Shown one piece after another: positions 53,461 to 63,797 of a DNA stretch of 64,000 nucleotides (its first letter is position 1; every line of letters begins with the position of its first letter). The notes under the pieces are model-generated. The model was given only the letters and a program-made list of their open reading frames with translations. It was not told the origin of the DNA and did not search any database. Source of the stretch: Prorocentrum cordatum (lineage: Eukaryota > Sar > Dinophyceae > Prorocentrales > Prorocentraceae); the NCBI GenBank assembly GCA_963575745.1, contig CAUYUJ010022093.1, forward strand, positions 70,001 to 134,000. The letters run 5' to 3'. Made by a program: the position numbers and the translations under genes.

Positions 53461-53713
53461 CGAAGTTGGAGAAAGGAAGGGCCATGACTCCCACGGGAAT
53501 GGGCGAGGGCGGATGGAGAGGGTGGCGAGGATGACGGTGGCATGAGGATGAGGAGGTTGCAGGGGGCTAAGAGATGGGCAACACGATGGAGGCGAGGAGG
53601 AGCGTGGGTAAGACCATCATCGCACGAGCCTGCTGCCAAACGATGTTTGCACACAGTTAAACGCACGCTAAAACACAGGCACGTCCATTCGAAGCGCGCC
53701 GCCTGATCGCAAG

Positions 53714-55430
53714 TTACACGGTCTGGCGAAACGGGCGAAGGCCAGCAAAGTGAGCGACGATGCTCGCAATGAGCATGCAAAAATCTGATGGATACTCCTG
53801 TGTGCTCTTCAGGTCAGGTTTATTGAAATTCACCCACTGCGAGCCCCAACTGCTGGTCCTGGGCTTTTTCGCATCGCTTGCCCAAAAGATGCTCTTCTTG
53901 GCTTTGCCAGAAGTGGGACGCTTTGCTTCGCTCATGGGCCGCTTAAGCAAATCCAACGTGCCAGGCTCGAGCGGAAGCGTTGTGAAAAGTTCAAGCGGCT
54001 TCGCAGTAGCGCTTCCAAATGCGCCGAGGTATGTAATGACACGGGTGGCACCTATGCTTTTGAGCGCAGTCTTGATTACATCGTGCTGGTACAAAAGGGA
54101 ATTGAGCGGCTGCTCGACCATAATGTGGATGCCGCGGCTCCTCGCAATCACAATGATGTAGGACCTGTTCTGGTCAATAACAAATGCACGCATTATGAAA
54201 ACAATGAGGGGGAGTGGAGAAGAGGACGAGGAGGAGGAAGAGGTGGGGGAGGAGGACGGGGAGGAGAGAGCGAGAGAGGGATGAGACAGAGGGAGGAGGG
54301 AGGAGACAGAGGAGTAGGAGTAGGATGAGATCGAGAGAGACAGAGGAGAGGCAGCCCTGGGGAGCAGGCACAGACGTTGAGAGGGCCCCGACGAAACCCA
54401 TTGGTGCATTTGCCAACTCAACCTTCGGGGCGCCAGGAGTGCCCCAAACATTTTCTCAGACAACACGTTGGGGTCATGTTATTTGTGCGTGAGTTGAGGG
54501 GTGCTGGAAGATGTAGCTTTTGTTTTGAACCAATGAGATGGGGCGGCTTTCTGTCCCCCCGTGACACGAATGCTGCCACGTGATTGGCTTCTGCCACGTC
54601 AAGCCTGGTGTCGTCCCCCGGGGTATTCTCCAGGGATCTCCTTCCGAGTTCGGAAGGACGCACTCATCCGCCGTCCCCCTTCCCTCCCCCTCCCCTATCC
54701 CCTCCCGCCCCTCTCCACCTCCCTGCGCTTCCTCCTCCGTTTCCCCATCATCTCTCCTTGCGTCACCTGCCCCCGTGCTCTCGCTCGTCCCAATCGTTAT
54801 CCCCAGGCTTTCTGACTTCAATTATCAGATCATCCTGCTGTTTGTTAATGCCGCCCGCGCCCCCTCCACCACTGGGCCCCTCTTGGGGCCCTGATGTGGA
54901 GGGGGGGGGGGGTCGGGGATTGCAAGCTAGCTGTCGTCCTCCAATTTTGCACCCATCCCCATCCGTGCATGATGCCTCGCGAGGTTGATCCACGTGGAGC
55001 ACTGGGGGCTGATCATGATGCAACCCCCTTCCGCCAAACAGCACACGATACACAGAATTTACAGCATGCCGTCCAACCTGCACGCGTCCTGGCACGCGAA
55101 GTGCTCCCGATCAAACGAGTAAGACTGACCGTCGAACTGATCAATGATAGCCCTGGAAATTTCTGAATTCCCAGAGAACAGCTCGAGAAAGTGTACGCAG
55201 CGAGGCATTCCAACAAGTGAAACTCTCATGAACTCGTCCGCTGCTGTCAGTATCATGTCTGTACTGTCGGCGGCGTCTTTCAGCTGCTTCGTAGCGCCAT
55301 GAAGCTGCAACTGATGGACTCGACTCAATGCCCATGTCTTGGCGGCACCCCACTCGGGAGTTGGCGCTGATTCAACCGCAGTCGTCAGTACTCCTGCCGC
55401 AACTAATGCCCAGACACCAGAGATGCACAT
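53714..55430 (-). pseudogene. Cytosine-methyltransferase-like protein, locus B (3 exons, 325 codons, one stop)
   Basis: Exons 55430-54976, 54640-54574 and 54169-53714: 455+67+456 = 978 bases, all in phase. Exon 1 has 'FLELFSGNSEIS' (motif I) and, after an in-frame TAA at 55059-55061, 'GGCIMISPQCSTW' (motif IV, Cys kept). Exon 2 has 'ENTPGDDTRLDVAEANHVA', matching 'ANILGDESRRDVLEANFVA' of locus A. Exon 3 has 'SRGIHIMVEQPLNSLL' (motif VI, Glu kept), 'TYLGAFGSATAKPLELF' and 'STQEYPSDFCMLIASIVAHF'. The TAA replaces one residue in an otherwise continuous alignment, so it looks like recent decay. Introns 54975-54641 and 54573-54170 both have GC donors. Upstream of the ATG a pyrimidine tract ends in CAG at 55436-55434, a good cis- or trans-splice acceptor. 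Gene 1 of the unit ends at 55403, overlapping this start. Confidence 0.7.
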
Positions 55431-58056
55431 TCCCTGAAAGGTAAGAACGGAGATAGTTGCAAGAAAGTCACCAGATCAAGCAATGACCACACTCGACGCT
55501 CAAAAGTGCTGCGGCGCGAGTATTTGGCCATGTCTCTCAGGAGGATGTTGAGAGTTTCGTCCGTGAATGTGTTGTAGGCCTTCGGGCTGCCGTGATGAGA
55601 AACCCTGGAGATCTCTTTCATTGGAAATCAGAATTCTATTAATCATGTTTAAACATTGCACTCTCAGCGTTAATGTTTAAACATTAGCGCTGAGAGTGCA
55701 TCCCTGTAGGTTGTCTCCTCCGCCACCCTATCGCCTTCTCAACCCATCTTCTCAACTCATTTCACCGCTGCCCCCCAATTCACCATCCTCCTCCAACCCA
55801 CCTCCCTTTCCATCCCCCCTCCTCACGGGCTGGGTGCCCGCTTCGGGCTCGCGGGTGCCACCGGGCCCGACGTCGAGGCCGCCGCGACGCCCGAGGACCC
55901 GCCGCCAGCGCAGAAAGGTCAGTGAGGCAGATGAGTTAACGGTGGACTTGGGGTTAGCAAAACATCAGGGCACAGGAAGGGCGGGCCAGAGGGGTGGAGC
56001 TGGTGAAGGCGGGGAGGGGATGGAGGGGGTGGAGGCGGGGAGGGGATGGAAGGGGTGGAGGGAGTGGGGAGAGTGGAGGGGGTGAGGAAGCGAGGCCACG
56101 AAGAGGATGCAGTAAAACGACGCATAGGGGACGAACGTTTGGAAAAAAACACGCCGTCCTGTCCACCAGGTGGCACATCAGGTGGTGCTTGGGTGTGAGC
56201 GCGATGCCCGCGGCATCGCAGCACCTGATGTGCACGTCGACCGCCTCCATCATTCGTAACCTGTCGGCCTCGGGAACGACGAACCGATGTTCGCGGCAAG
56301 CCTGAAGCACTTGCTGGAGTGATTTGCCTGCGCCAATGATTGGTCCTCCCATGGCCTCGTGTCCGCCAAATCTCTCGATGCGATCCATGAGAAAATCAAG
56401 GGCCAGTGTCGACTCCGCGGCCTTCAACTTGACGGGCGCTCCAGGGTGGTAGGGATTCTAAAGGGAGCACCCGCGGTTTTTCCCTATCATCTTGGGCGTC
56501 AGAGCGCGCGCCCAGTTGCCGTGGGGTATGCCCTTATCCTGCTGCCAGCGCCGTAGGTCCGCCGTCAGATTCCGAAGTCCCACCTCCACCACGTGCTTTT
56601 GGGCACCGCGGAGGTTGTACAAGCTCATGAGTAATATGCGCCAGATGACAGCGCTTACCCAACGCTGCACGACTCCGAGATATAAGCAGTGCGTGCTATC
56701 GACAGCGAGTGAATACTCAGGGGAAATACCAAGAGTGCTATCGAATATTGGATTCCTGTGGCTCACCGCATCCATGGGGTGTCCGCCTGCGCCGAGTCGA
56801 GCCCTCCAAAACTTGAGTTCGCATGGATATGTGATGCTGCTCCGGTCAGCAATGTTTGGCACGTCGTGTGAAGGTTCCAGCCTGTCTCCCGCAATCAACT
56901 TCGCGTTCCCAAGTTCGATTTCACGCGAAATGCCGCGCGAACGAATTCCAGAGACCTTCTTGCTTCCTGCTGGTTTCAGCCAGCGCAGGACGGCAAGCAG
57001 TTGTTGTTTGTCCTTGGCCGAGCGTAGTGTGACGGCAATCTCGCACTTTCTGATTGCTGCGTCGTAGTCGCCAATCTCCCTGAGCGGCCAAGCTGGCCCT
57101 GTAGTCGTTGAAAGAAGGCGGTTGAAACAGTGCAACTCGTCTTTTGCAAGATGGCAAAATTGGCAAGGGTTGTGTAGCTGGTTTGGCCCTGCAAGGCCGA
57201 GCGTCCTGGAATGCTCGCACCAGTCGCCCTTGACGTAGAGAACGCACGCAGAAAACCCGAGCTCGTAGGTTTCAGGTTCTTGGCTGGCTGGCCAAGGCTT
57301 CCCAGTGTGAGTGCGCGCAGGTCGTTTACCGTCAGCCAGAGCACGAAGTTGCCATGCTATCGTTGATAGGATTGGATGGATGCTGCGCCATCCCCTACAC
57401 CCGCAGGTGCATTCATCCGAATGACGCAGGGTCGCAAGTAAGTGGTGTTTGTCGGTGCAAAGGTTCACTGCCCACCAGCCTGTGACTGAATCCGAGCGAC
57501 CAGCTGCCTGTTGTGAATACGAGACGCCTTCCACGTAAAGTGCCAATGGGACGGGCAGCTCTTGCCCAGCCTCAATGGCGGCTTTCACGAGGACATGGTT
57601 CTTATAAACGGGCAAGTCTAAGACGCATTCTTCCCTCTCGTGCTCGGGCGCTCGCAACATATCCCGAGTCGTTCCGCTGCTCGTGATCTCGTCGGACAAC
57701 GTCTCGTGCGCCAGCTTAACGGGCAATGGCCGAACGCTGCGATGCGGCCTCCTGTTTACATTCTGTGGCACTGCCACGTCGTAGAGGTGGCGTGGCGCAG
57801 GAAGCACGCGGTCTAGGTGCTCCTGGTACTTCCCAGATTGCAGATCACAAGGCTTTGCGTATTTTGAAAAGCAACCACCTTTTACTCCAGATTGATGGGA
57901 CAAGTCGCAGAGCCGACAAAAATTCTTAGCCGTGAGACGAGTCGAACCATACAACTTGAGCAATAGCGTCAACAGTTCGGCGCCTGCCGCCCTCTCCGAC
58001 GCGTCAAGCCGTCGCGCCGCGGAGGCTTGGTGATGCTGATACCGCGGCGGAGGCAT
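55403..58056 (-). pseudogene. Tnp2/CACTA-like transposase-like protein, locus B (699 codons, one stop)
   Basis: Exons 58056-56159 and 55604-55403: 1898+202 = 2100 bases in phase, with the intron (GA donor, AG acceptor) at the same codon as in locus A. Shared motifs: C-x2-C near 47-50, 'PLALYVEGVSYS', 'ECTCGC', 'LYVKGDWCE' (Asp 278), 'NPCQFC', 'AVDSTHCLYLGV' (Asp 453), 'LTPKHHLMCHL' and, in exon 2, 'TFTDETLN'. One in-frame TAG at 56458-56460 interrupts an alignment that continues without shift in the same frame. At the first proposed acidic position this copy has Glu (176) where locus A has Asp 159, a further hint of lost activity. A DinoSL relic lies 30 bases upstream of the ATG. The product beyond the stop is inferred from the locus A alignment. 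Confidence 0.7.
55657..55700. repeat. 44-bp near-perfect palindrome in the intron of the locus B transposase-like gene
   Basis: TGCACTCTCAGCG, then TTAATGTTTAAACATTAG, then CGCTGAGAGTGCA. Only one base pair is mismatched. A partial copy of the centre (ATGTTTAAACATTGCAC) precedes it at 55645. It lies about 50 bases upstream of the exon 2 acceptor. Confidence 0.95.
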
Positions 58057-58086
58057 GCCGAACAGAGGCCAGCGTGGCTTCGGAGT

Positions 58087-58106
58087 CTTGAGCCAAAATG
58101 GCTACG
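58087..58106 (-). promoter_or_regulatory. DinoSL relic upstream of the locus B transposase-like gene
   Basis: Twenty consecutive bases on the minus strand, CGTAGCCATTTTGGCTCAAG, equal the DinoSL 3' part. The base before is G instead of C. The ATG at 58056 follows after a 30-base leader. Position and orientation are those of a trans-spliced mRNA. Confidence 0.85.
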
Positions 58107-58109
58107 CTG

Positions 58110-59190
58110 GAGGAGGGTGAGGGGGGGGGGTTGAAGAAGGTCGGGGCGAGGGGCGTGGTCGAGGGAAGGGAATGGGGGCGGGCAGAGAGTATGGAACGGA
58201 GGTTGCCGCCAGTCACTTGCCAAATTGTATTTGGACCCCTAGGTTTTGTGCATAGTGCCATCCTCACGTTAGGTCGTCCTTCCTTGTCATCGTTTCTCAG
58301 GCCCCCGTCTCCTTCTAACCCAAGCGTGTTTGCGACGCCCCCTAAAGACATTCCAAGATTGCATCCCGCACCTGCAGCCCCCCTCCCCTTTGTCGGTGGG
58401 AGGGCTCGATCGAATAGGAAGAGGCTGGCACGATAGGACTGACCCATTCAAATAGAAGGAAACCGATGCGCGCGACGAGAGGAGGGCGCAGTGCTGGACG
58501 ATGCGAGGAGCAGGATGATGAGTCAGATGGGGCACTGCCAGGGTCGGAGGTGGGAAGCAGCATCACAGGCATATCTTGCCACCACAAGCGCCCTGTCAAG
58601 GACGACGCCTCGATGCAACGCCTGCGTGCAACGACGACGACATCACGATGCTCGAGGACGGGTGCCGCACCATCTTTCTTTGTTTTCTCGAGAACGGTTG
58701 TAAAAGTGAGCTGCCGCCGCTGAAAGGTGCATTGTCCTCGGCCTCCCCTCCTCCTCCTCCTCCTCCTCCTCCTCCTCCATCCTCCTCCAGCTCATCCGTC
58801 TCGTCCTCCTTGCGTCTCATCCTCCTTCTTCGCCTCCGCATCCCCCTCCTCCTCCTCGTCCTCCTCCTCCTCCACGTCCTCCTCCGACATCTCAAGGCGA
58901 CGCTAGGAGCCTTCGTGCGTTACCACGACGAGGCTACGCGCGGTTCACGAGGGAAGAACTGCTGGCTGCAGCCACGCGTGCATCATGCGTAACCAGCCGC
59001 CCTCGTGAGCTATGAACTCCGAGCAGCGATGCTCTTGCCAGGCGAGCATCTCCCAATCCACAGTTCGGGGCCGAACTGCGGCGAATTTCCAGGAGACCCG
59101 CGTGCTCGAAATGTCACGCATCGAACACAAAAATGTAAGCATAGGGGGGGGCGACACCTCCTGAAGGACACCGATTTCACGTCCAACTGA
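58110..59190. other. Intergenic region between locus B and gene E, with CTC tract
   Basis: Unique sequence with a CTC/CCT tract at 58740-58885. No terminal inverted repeat for the locus B unit was found here. Confidence 0.45.
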
Positions 59191-59345
59191 GTTCCACCGG
59201 GATTCCAACGACGCCATTTTTTCCAACGGCATTCCAACGGGTGAGTTTTATATGTAAAAAACACAAGTGAAAATGGGATTCCAACGGCATTCCAACGGAC
59301 CCGATTCCACCGGGATTCCACCGGGATTCCAACGGTCCTTCGGGG
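59190..59345. repeat. 11-bp array (GGGATTCCAACG type)
   Basis: 'CACCGGGATTCCAACG', 'GGCATTCCAACGG' and 'GGGATTCCACCGGGATTCC' repeat with about 11-bp spacing in two clusters (59196-59246 and 59275-59335) around a short AT-rich spacer. Confidence 0.85.
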
Positions 59346-59632
59346 CCCAGTCGAGTGGTTTCAGGTCGAGATTGAGGCGTTTGGGCTGAATTTCTTGTGA
59401 TATTGACGGATTCTTGGTTCTCACAGGTCTTTCGAGCCATCACTTCCTGCTTCTCTGCCCCTACGCGTAAGCTACACTCACGCATCCCCTGCTCCCGCCG
59501 AGCTAGGGATGATCGCTCAGATTCAGCTCAACTATGACCGCGTGCCCGAACGGCGTTCATTGAACTCTGGCTGCCAATGCCCTGTTGCAGCCACGACCCC
59601 TGAAGATGAAGCGAATTCGAGCGATGAGCTCA

Positions 59633-62600
59633 CTACGAGCCTGTCTTGCCTGTGATGCGCGCCCTCTTGGCGGGCTGGCTGTCACCTGCGGCCTTCTCGC
59701 ACTTCTCGGCCTGCTGCTTCTCCTGCTGCCGCTTCACCTCAGCGAATCCCAGGATGGTGTTCACCTCTCCCTCGATGAGATCCAGCAGCGGGTTCAGCAT
59801 CGTCACGATGTCATTCATCACCCTTAACGCGATGCTGTCCCCGACGCGCTTCTGGTACTTGCTGAGGTTCTCAGTCAGGGCTGCACTCAGGTGACAATCC
59901 GACGCGACCAGCGTCTTGACATCAGACAGGTACTTGTTAAGGTTGCCCGTCACGTCGTCCTTCGCCCACTTCTTGTACCACGCGTCGGTCTGCGTGGTGT
60001 CGAGGATCGTCGTCCCTTGGGCGAAGACGCCAGCGTACTTGCTGATCACCTTGCGAGCATCCTGGATCTTCAGCTGGAGAGGCGTCTTCTCCTTCGGCGC
60101 CTTGGGGGTCTCCACAGAAGGGTCCACATCGATCCGGATCGAGTCTGTGCTTCCCTTCTGACCCTGCCGACGCGATGGAAAAGCGTTGGAATTTCATTGC
60201 GCGAGCGTTGGAATTGCGTTGGAATTGCGTTGGAATGAGATTCCAACGCTATTCCAACGCCCACTTCGTGAAATTCCAGCGCTATTCCAATGGTGAGCCT
60301 TCTTGCTCCTCGGGTTCTGCTGCGGCGTGGCCTGAGCCGCCGCAGTTGCCGCCGAGCTCGCAGCTGCTGCTGGGGTCTCTGGCGCTGGCAGCGCAGACTG
60401 GGCGGCAGGCTCGGCAGCTGGTGCTGGCGCACGAAGCGCGGGCTTGTCCGAGTCCTCAAGTGGAGCGCAAAAGAACTTATCATCATTCTTGCCTCGTTGG
60501 CCTCCCTGTCCTCTTTATCCTCCTCCTTCCCCCTTGTCCTCATCCTTCCTCCTCCTCCTCCTCCTCCTCATCCACCCCTCCCCCTCCCCCGTCGTCCCGT
60601 GCTCCTCCTCCGCTTCCCCCTTCTCCTTCCATATCCCCCTCCCCACTTCGCGGCTTTAAGTGCCCGTGGACGTCCTGAACCCCCCGCGTCGAGTGCTCCT
60701 GCCAGGCTTCGCTGAACGTCTCCCGCAGCCCGAAGCGCACGTACAACCCCTTGACCGTCTCCGTCCACTCGTCGAATGTCACCCACGGCGGCCCCATGGC
60801 CATGCAGCGCCACATGTACTTTGTTGCCTGGTCAGCGCCAGCGCTGGGTGGTTGGCTGCACCTCAGTAGATACTTCGCCTCATTGGAGGCCTCATCAGAT
60901 ACTTAGCCTCATTGGAGGCCGTGGTTTCGCCCCAGGGAAGGGCCAGAATTGGAATTGTGATCCACCGAGGTACCGCCAGCCACCCAGCTCTGCCGTTGCC
61001 CTCGAGGTGAGCAATCCGCCCGATGCTCAGGTACTGGCTGTCCTTCCAGTGGGTCCTCCGCTCCTCCGTGACCTCGGTGTACTTCAGCATCTTCTGGCCA
61101 TGCATCTCCATCGCCCACTTTCGCCGAAACTCCGACTTGGCCTGGTCTCCCCGAACCATCTCGTATTCGATCTTCAGCTTGGGATTCGATGAAATCGCGC
61201 GCTGCCACCTCCCCGCCTTGGCGGGCTCCTTCTTCCCGTCGGTGCTGACCCAGAACCCTTTGCTGGCTAGTGAAGCCCAGAAGTCGAACTCCTTCTTGTC
61301 GCTGGGCTTGAGAGTGTCAGCGTGCTTCTTGGCGTCGAACTCTGGCCCCCACGACGTCGGGCCTGTCGGCCGCGACGCCGAGGACTCGCGCGGCTTCCCC
61401 TTGAGCTCGAGCAGGCGCTCGAAGATGGGGCCCGTGAAGATCTCGCACACCTTCTGGGAAAGCAAGAACTCGTCGCGTTCGCTGAACTGCAGCTCTGGAG
61501 AAGACAGCTTGCCGATGAAGTCACTCTTGAGGCGCTCGACCTCGCTCAACGCTGCCATCTTCGACTTCTTCGGCGGCGTCTGCAACGTCTCGTTCCCAAG
61601 AGGCCCGCGCATGCCGAGTGCGGCCTCCACCATCTGGTCACCAGTAGGAAAAGATGACGTCTCAGCGGTGGATGGCTCCTTCTTGCGCGGGCTGCCCTTG
61701 GCCTTCTTGCGCGGGTTGCCCTCCTGCGAGCTCTTCCTCTTTGCTGCTGCTGCTGCCGCCAGCAAGGGTGCGCCGTCGCTGGGGACGGTGTCCGCGTCGC
61801 CGTCGTAGGCTTGGGTCTCCTCGTTCGGATCATCCACCATCGTGCGGCCCTTGCTTTTCTTGTGCTCCTTCGGCTGCTTCTGCTGCTTCGGCCGCTTCGC
61901 CTCGCCGTCTGCTGCTGCCTGCTGGAGCCCCCATTCTACCCTCCCACGTCTGCCCTCCCCCCCCGCCAGGGCCATCGACCGCCAGAAGGGCCGACCTCCA
62001 CGTCCGCGCACGACCGAGGGTCACCGGGCCAGGCGCGGGGGGAGGGCAGATGGGAGAGGAAGAAGGAGGAGCAGAAGGTGGCGCCTGCAGCTCCGCGGGC
62101 ACCACGCCCGCAGCAGCGCCCGCCTGCGCGGCCAGGTCCAGGGCGTTCTTCAGGGCCAGGGCGCTCTGGGACTTCTCGTTGCCGACCTCGGCGGGGAAGC
62201 GAGAGCGATGAGAGAATGAGGAGGGGGTGCTGCGGGGGGGATGACGACAGGAAGGAGGGGGGGAAGGTGGAGGAGGAGGAGGAAGAGGAAGAGGAGGAGG
62301 AGGAGAAGGAGGGAGGAGGGGGCGGAGGAGGTGGAGGAGGAGGGGCAGGGGGATGATGATGAGGAGGAGACGGAAAAGGAGGATAACAGGAATGGTGGGA
62401 GCATCGGAGAGAGTTGGAAAATTGGGGAGGAGGAGACGGATCCGAGGAGGAGAGCAAGGGGAGTTGCCCAGCATAGCACGAGGGGCAAATTGCAGGAGAG
62501 CAGGGAGGAGAGGAGGAGCAGGAGGAGTGCAGGAGAAGCAGGAGAAAGAGGGGCAAGGCAGGGGCAGCACGAGAGCAGGAGGAGAGCAGGAGGAGTTGCA

Positions 62601-63797
62601 GAGTGATGCCTGCATGCTGCCCAGCATGGCAGTCAACTGCTGCATCATGCTCGCGAACGTGGCAGCATTCTCGCTGGCCTCGGAGGGGGTGGCAGAAGAG
62701 GCAGCGCGATCAGGAGAAAAACAAGGATGAGGTCGAGAAGGAGGAGGAGGAGGAGGAGCGAAAGAGGGAGGGGGGGAGGGGGAGGGGGAGGTGGAAGAGG
62801 AGGATGGAGATGAGGTGGCCATGGGCAGAGGGGGGGTGATAGAGAGGATGAGGGTGAGGGGTAGGAGGAGGAGGAGGAGGAATGTGAGAAGGGGCCCCAG
62901 CAGGATGATGAGGAGGAGGAGGAGGGAAACGGTGGATCGAGAGGAGGTGGAGGGGGAGATGGGTGACGGTGAGGAGGACGCGGTCGCCTGTCCACCAGCT
63001 CCGCTGCTGCCCTCCCCAGCGGTAGGCGGCGGCTGCTGCGACTGCGTCTGGCTCATGATCTCCGCGACCTCTTGCCCTGGAGACGAGACTGGCCCAGGAA
63101 GTCGAGGTGCAACTTGCCCAGGAGGTGCCAAGTGCATCAGGGCGTCATCCCCTTTCTCCTCGAATTCGGCCAGCTGCTGCTGGACCTGCCCAGACTTCAT
63201 CTTGTGCTTCTTCTGCGGGTAGCGATCCCTGCTGCCCATGGAAGGCTCCGTCGAAGCTGGCGGCTGGGCATCGTCGGATGGGCTCGGCGGCCCGCGGCGA
63301 CCAGCGCTCCGCTGGGATGCGCTAATGGCGGCCTCAAATTGGCGCTCCTCCTCTGCCTCTATCTTTGCCGCTTCCTGAGCGGCGCGCAAGCTCTCCTTGA
63401 CCGCGTCCTCTTCGGCTGCGCGAGCCCTGTCATGCTCCCTCAAGCGATCCTTTGCCGTGCGCACGCTCTCCTCAAGGATCTGGGCGTCCACCTCGCTCTG
63501 TGGCGACTGCTGCTCAGCTGGCACGTCGCCCTCCGACTCCTCGCCCTCCGACTCCTCGCCCTCCGACTCCTCGCCAGCGCGAGCCTCCTCTCTAACGCGA
63601 GCATCCTCGCCAGGCGCCCCAGCAGTGTCGGTCTCGCGGATGCTGCCCCAATCAGGAGCGTCCTCTGCCGCCGAGTCTGTGTCCGAGCGCACCGCAGCAA
63701 TATCCTGGATGGTCGCCGAGCTGGCGTCGGTGTCTGATTCCGAGTTCCATCGCTGACGATCCTGCTTAGTCCTCTTGCGCCTGCACTTCGGCGCCAT
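59633..63797 (-). CDS. Gene E: hypothetical protein of a family shared with gene D (multi-exon)
   Basis: The ATG at 63797 starts 'MAPKCRRKRTKQDRQRW', then acidic repeats (EGEESEGEESEG) and a long charged helix ('RARAAEEDAVKESLRAAQEA'). After low-complexity introns, coding resumes with 'GNEKSQSALALKNALDLAAQ' (about 62190-62130). It runs through a Lys-rich part to a folded-looking region (61640-60870: 'RDEFLLSQKVCEIFTGPIFE', 'FWASLASKGFWVSTDG', 'SEFRRKWAMEMHGQKML'). A 29-bp tandem duplication (60871 and 60900) shifts the frame; without it the frame continues into 'YMWRCMAMGPPWVTFDEW'. Then come an Ala/Pro-rich linker (about 60480-60299), intron 60298-60164 and a last exon 60163-59633 ('WYKKWAKDDVTGNLNKYL', stop). 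Middle and C-terminal parts resemble gene D. Function unknown. Junctions upstream of 61.9 kb are not resolved. Confidence 0.55.
60164..60298 (-). repeat. 135-bp intron of gene E made of inverted 11-bp repeats
   Basis: On the coding strand the intron runs from AAG|GCTCACC to GGCAG|GGTCAG, restoring 'NPRSKK' to 'GQKGSTDSIRID' in frame. Its body is units of GCGTTGGAATT and the inverse AATTCCAACGC. A 21-bp arm pair (GCGTTGGAATTGCGTTGGAA plus T on the plus strand) surrounds a 3-base loop, one mismatch. Confidence 0.75.
60540..60600. repeat. CTC tract in an intron of gene E
   Basis: Pyrimidine triplets, purine-rich on the coding strand, between the 'GPPWVTFDEW' exon and the Ala/Pro-rich exon. Confidence 0.8.
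62230..63000. repeat. GGA-rich tracts in introns of gene E
   Basis: GGA/GAG triplets at 62265-62390, 62500-62600 and 62720-62990, CT-rich on the coding strand. They enclose a short exon-like segment reading 'ENAATFASMMQQLTAMLGSM' at about 62690-62620. Confidence 0.8.

Noticed and set aside
53600-58200. Terminal inverted repeats bounding the locus B two-gene unit
   Set aside because: None found on inspection of the flanks, so element ends are left open.
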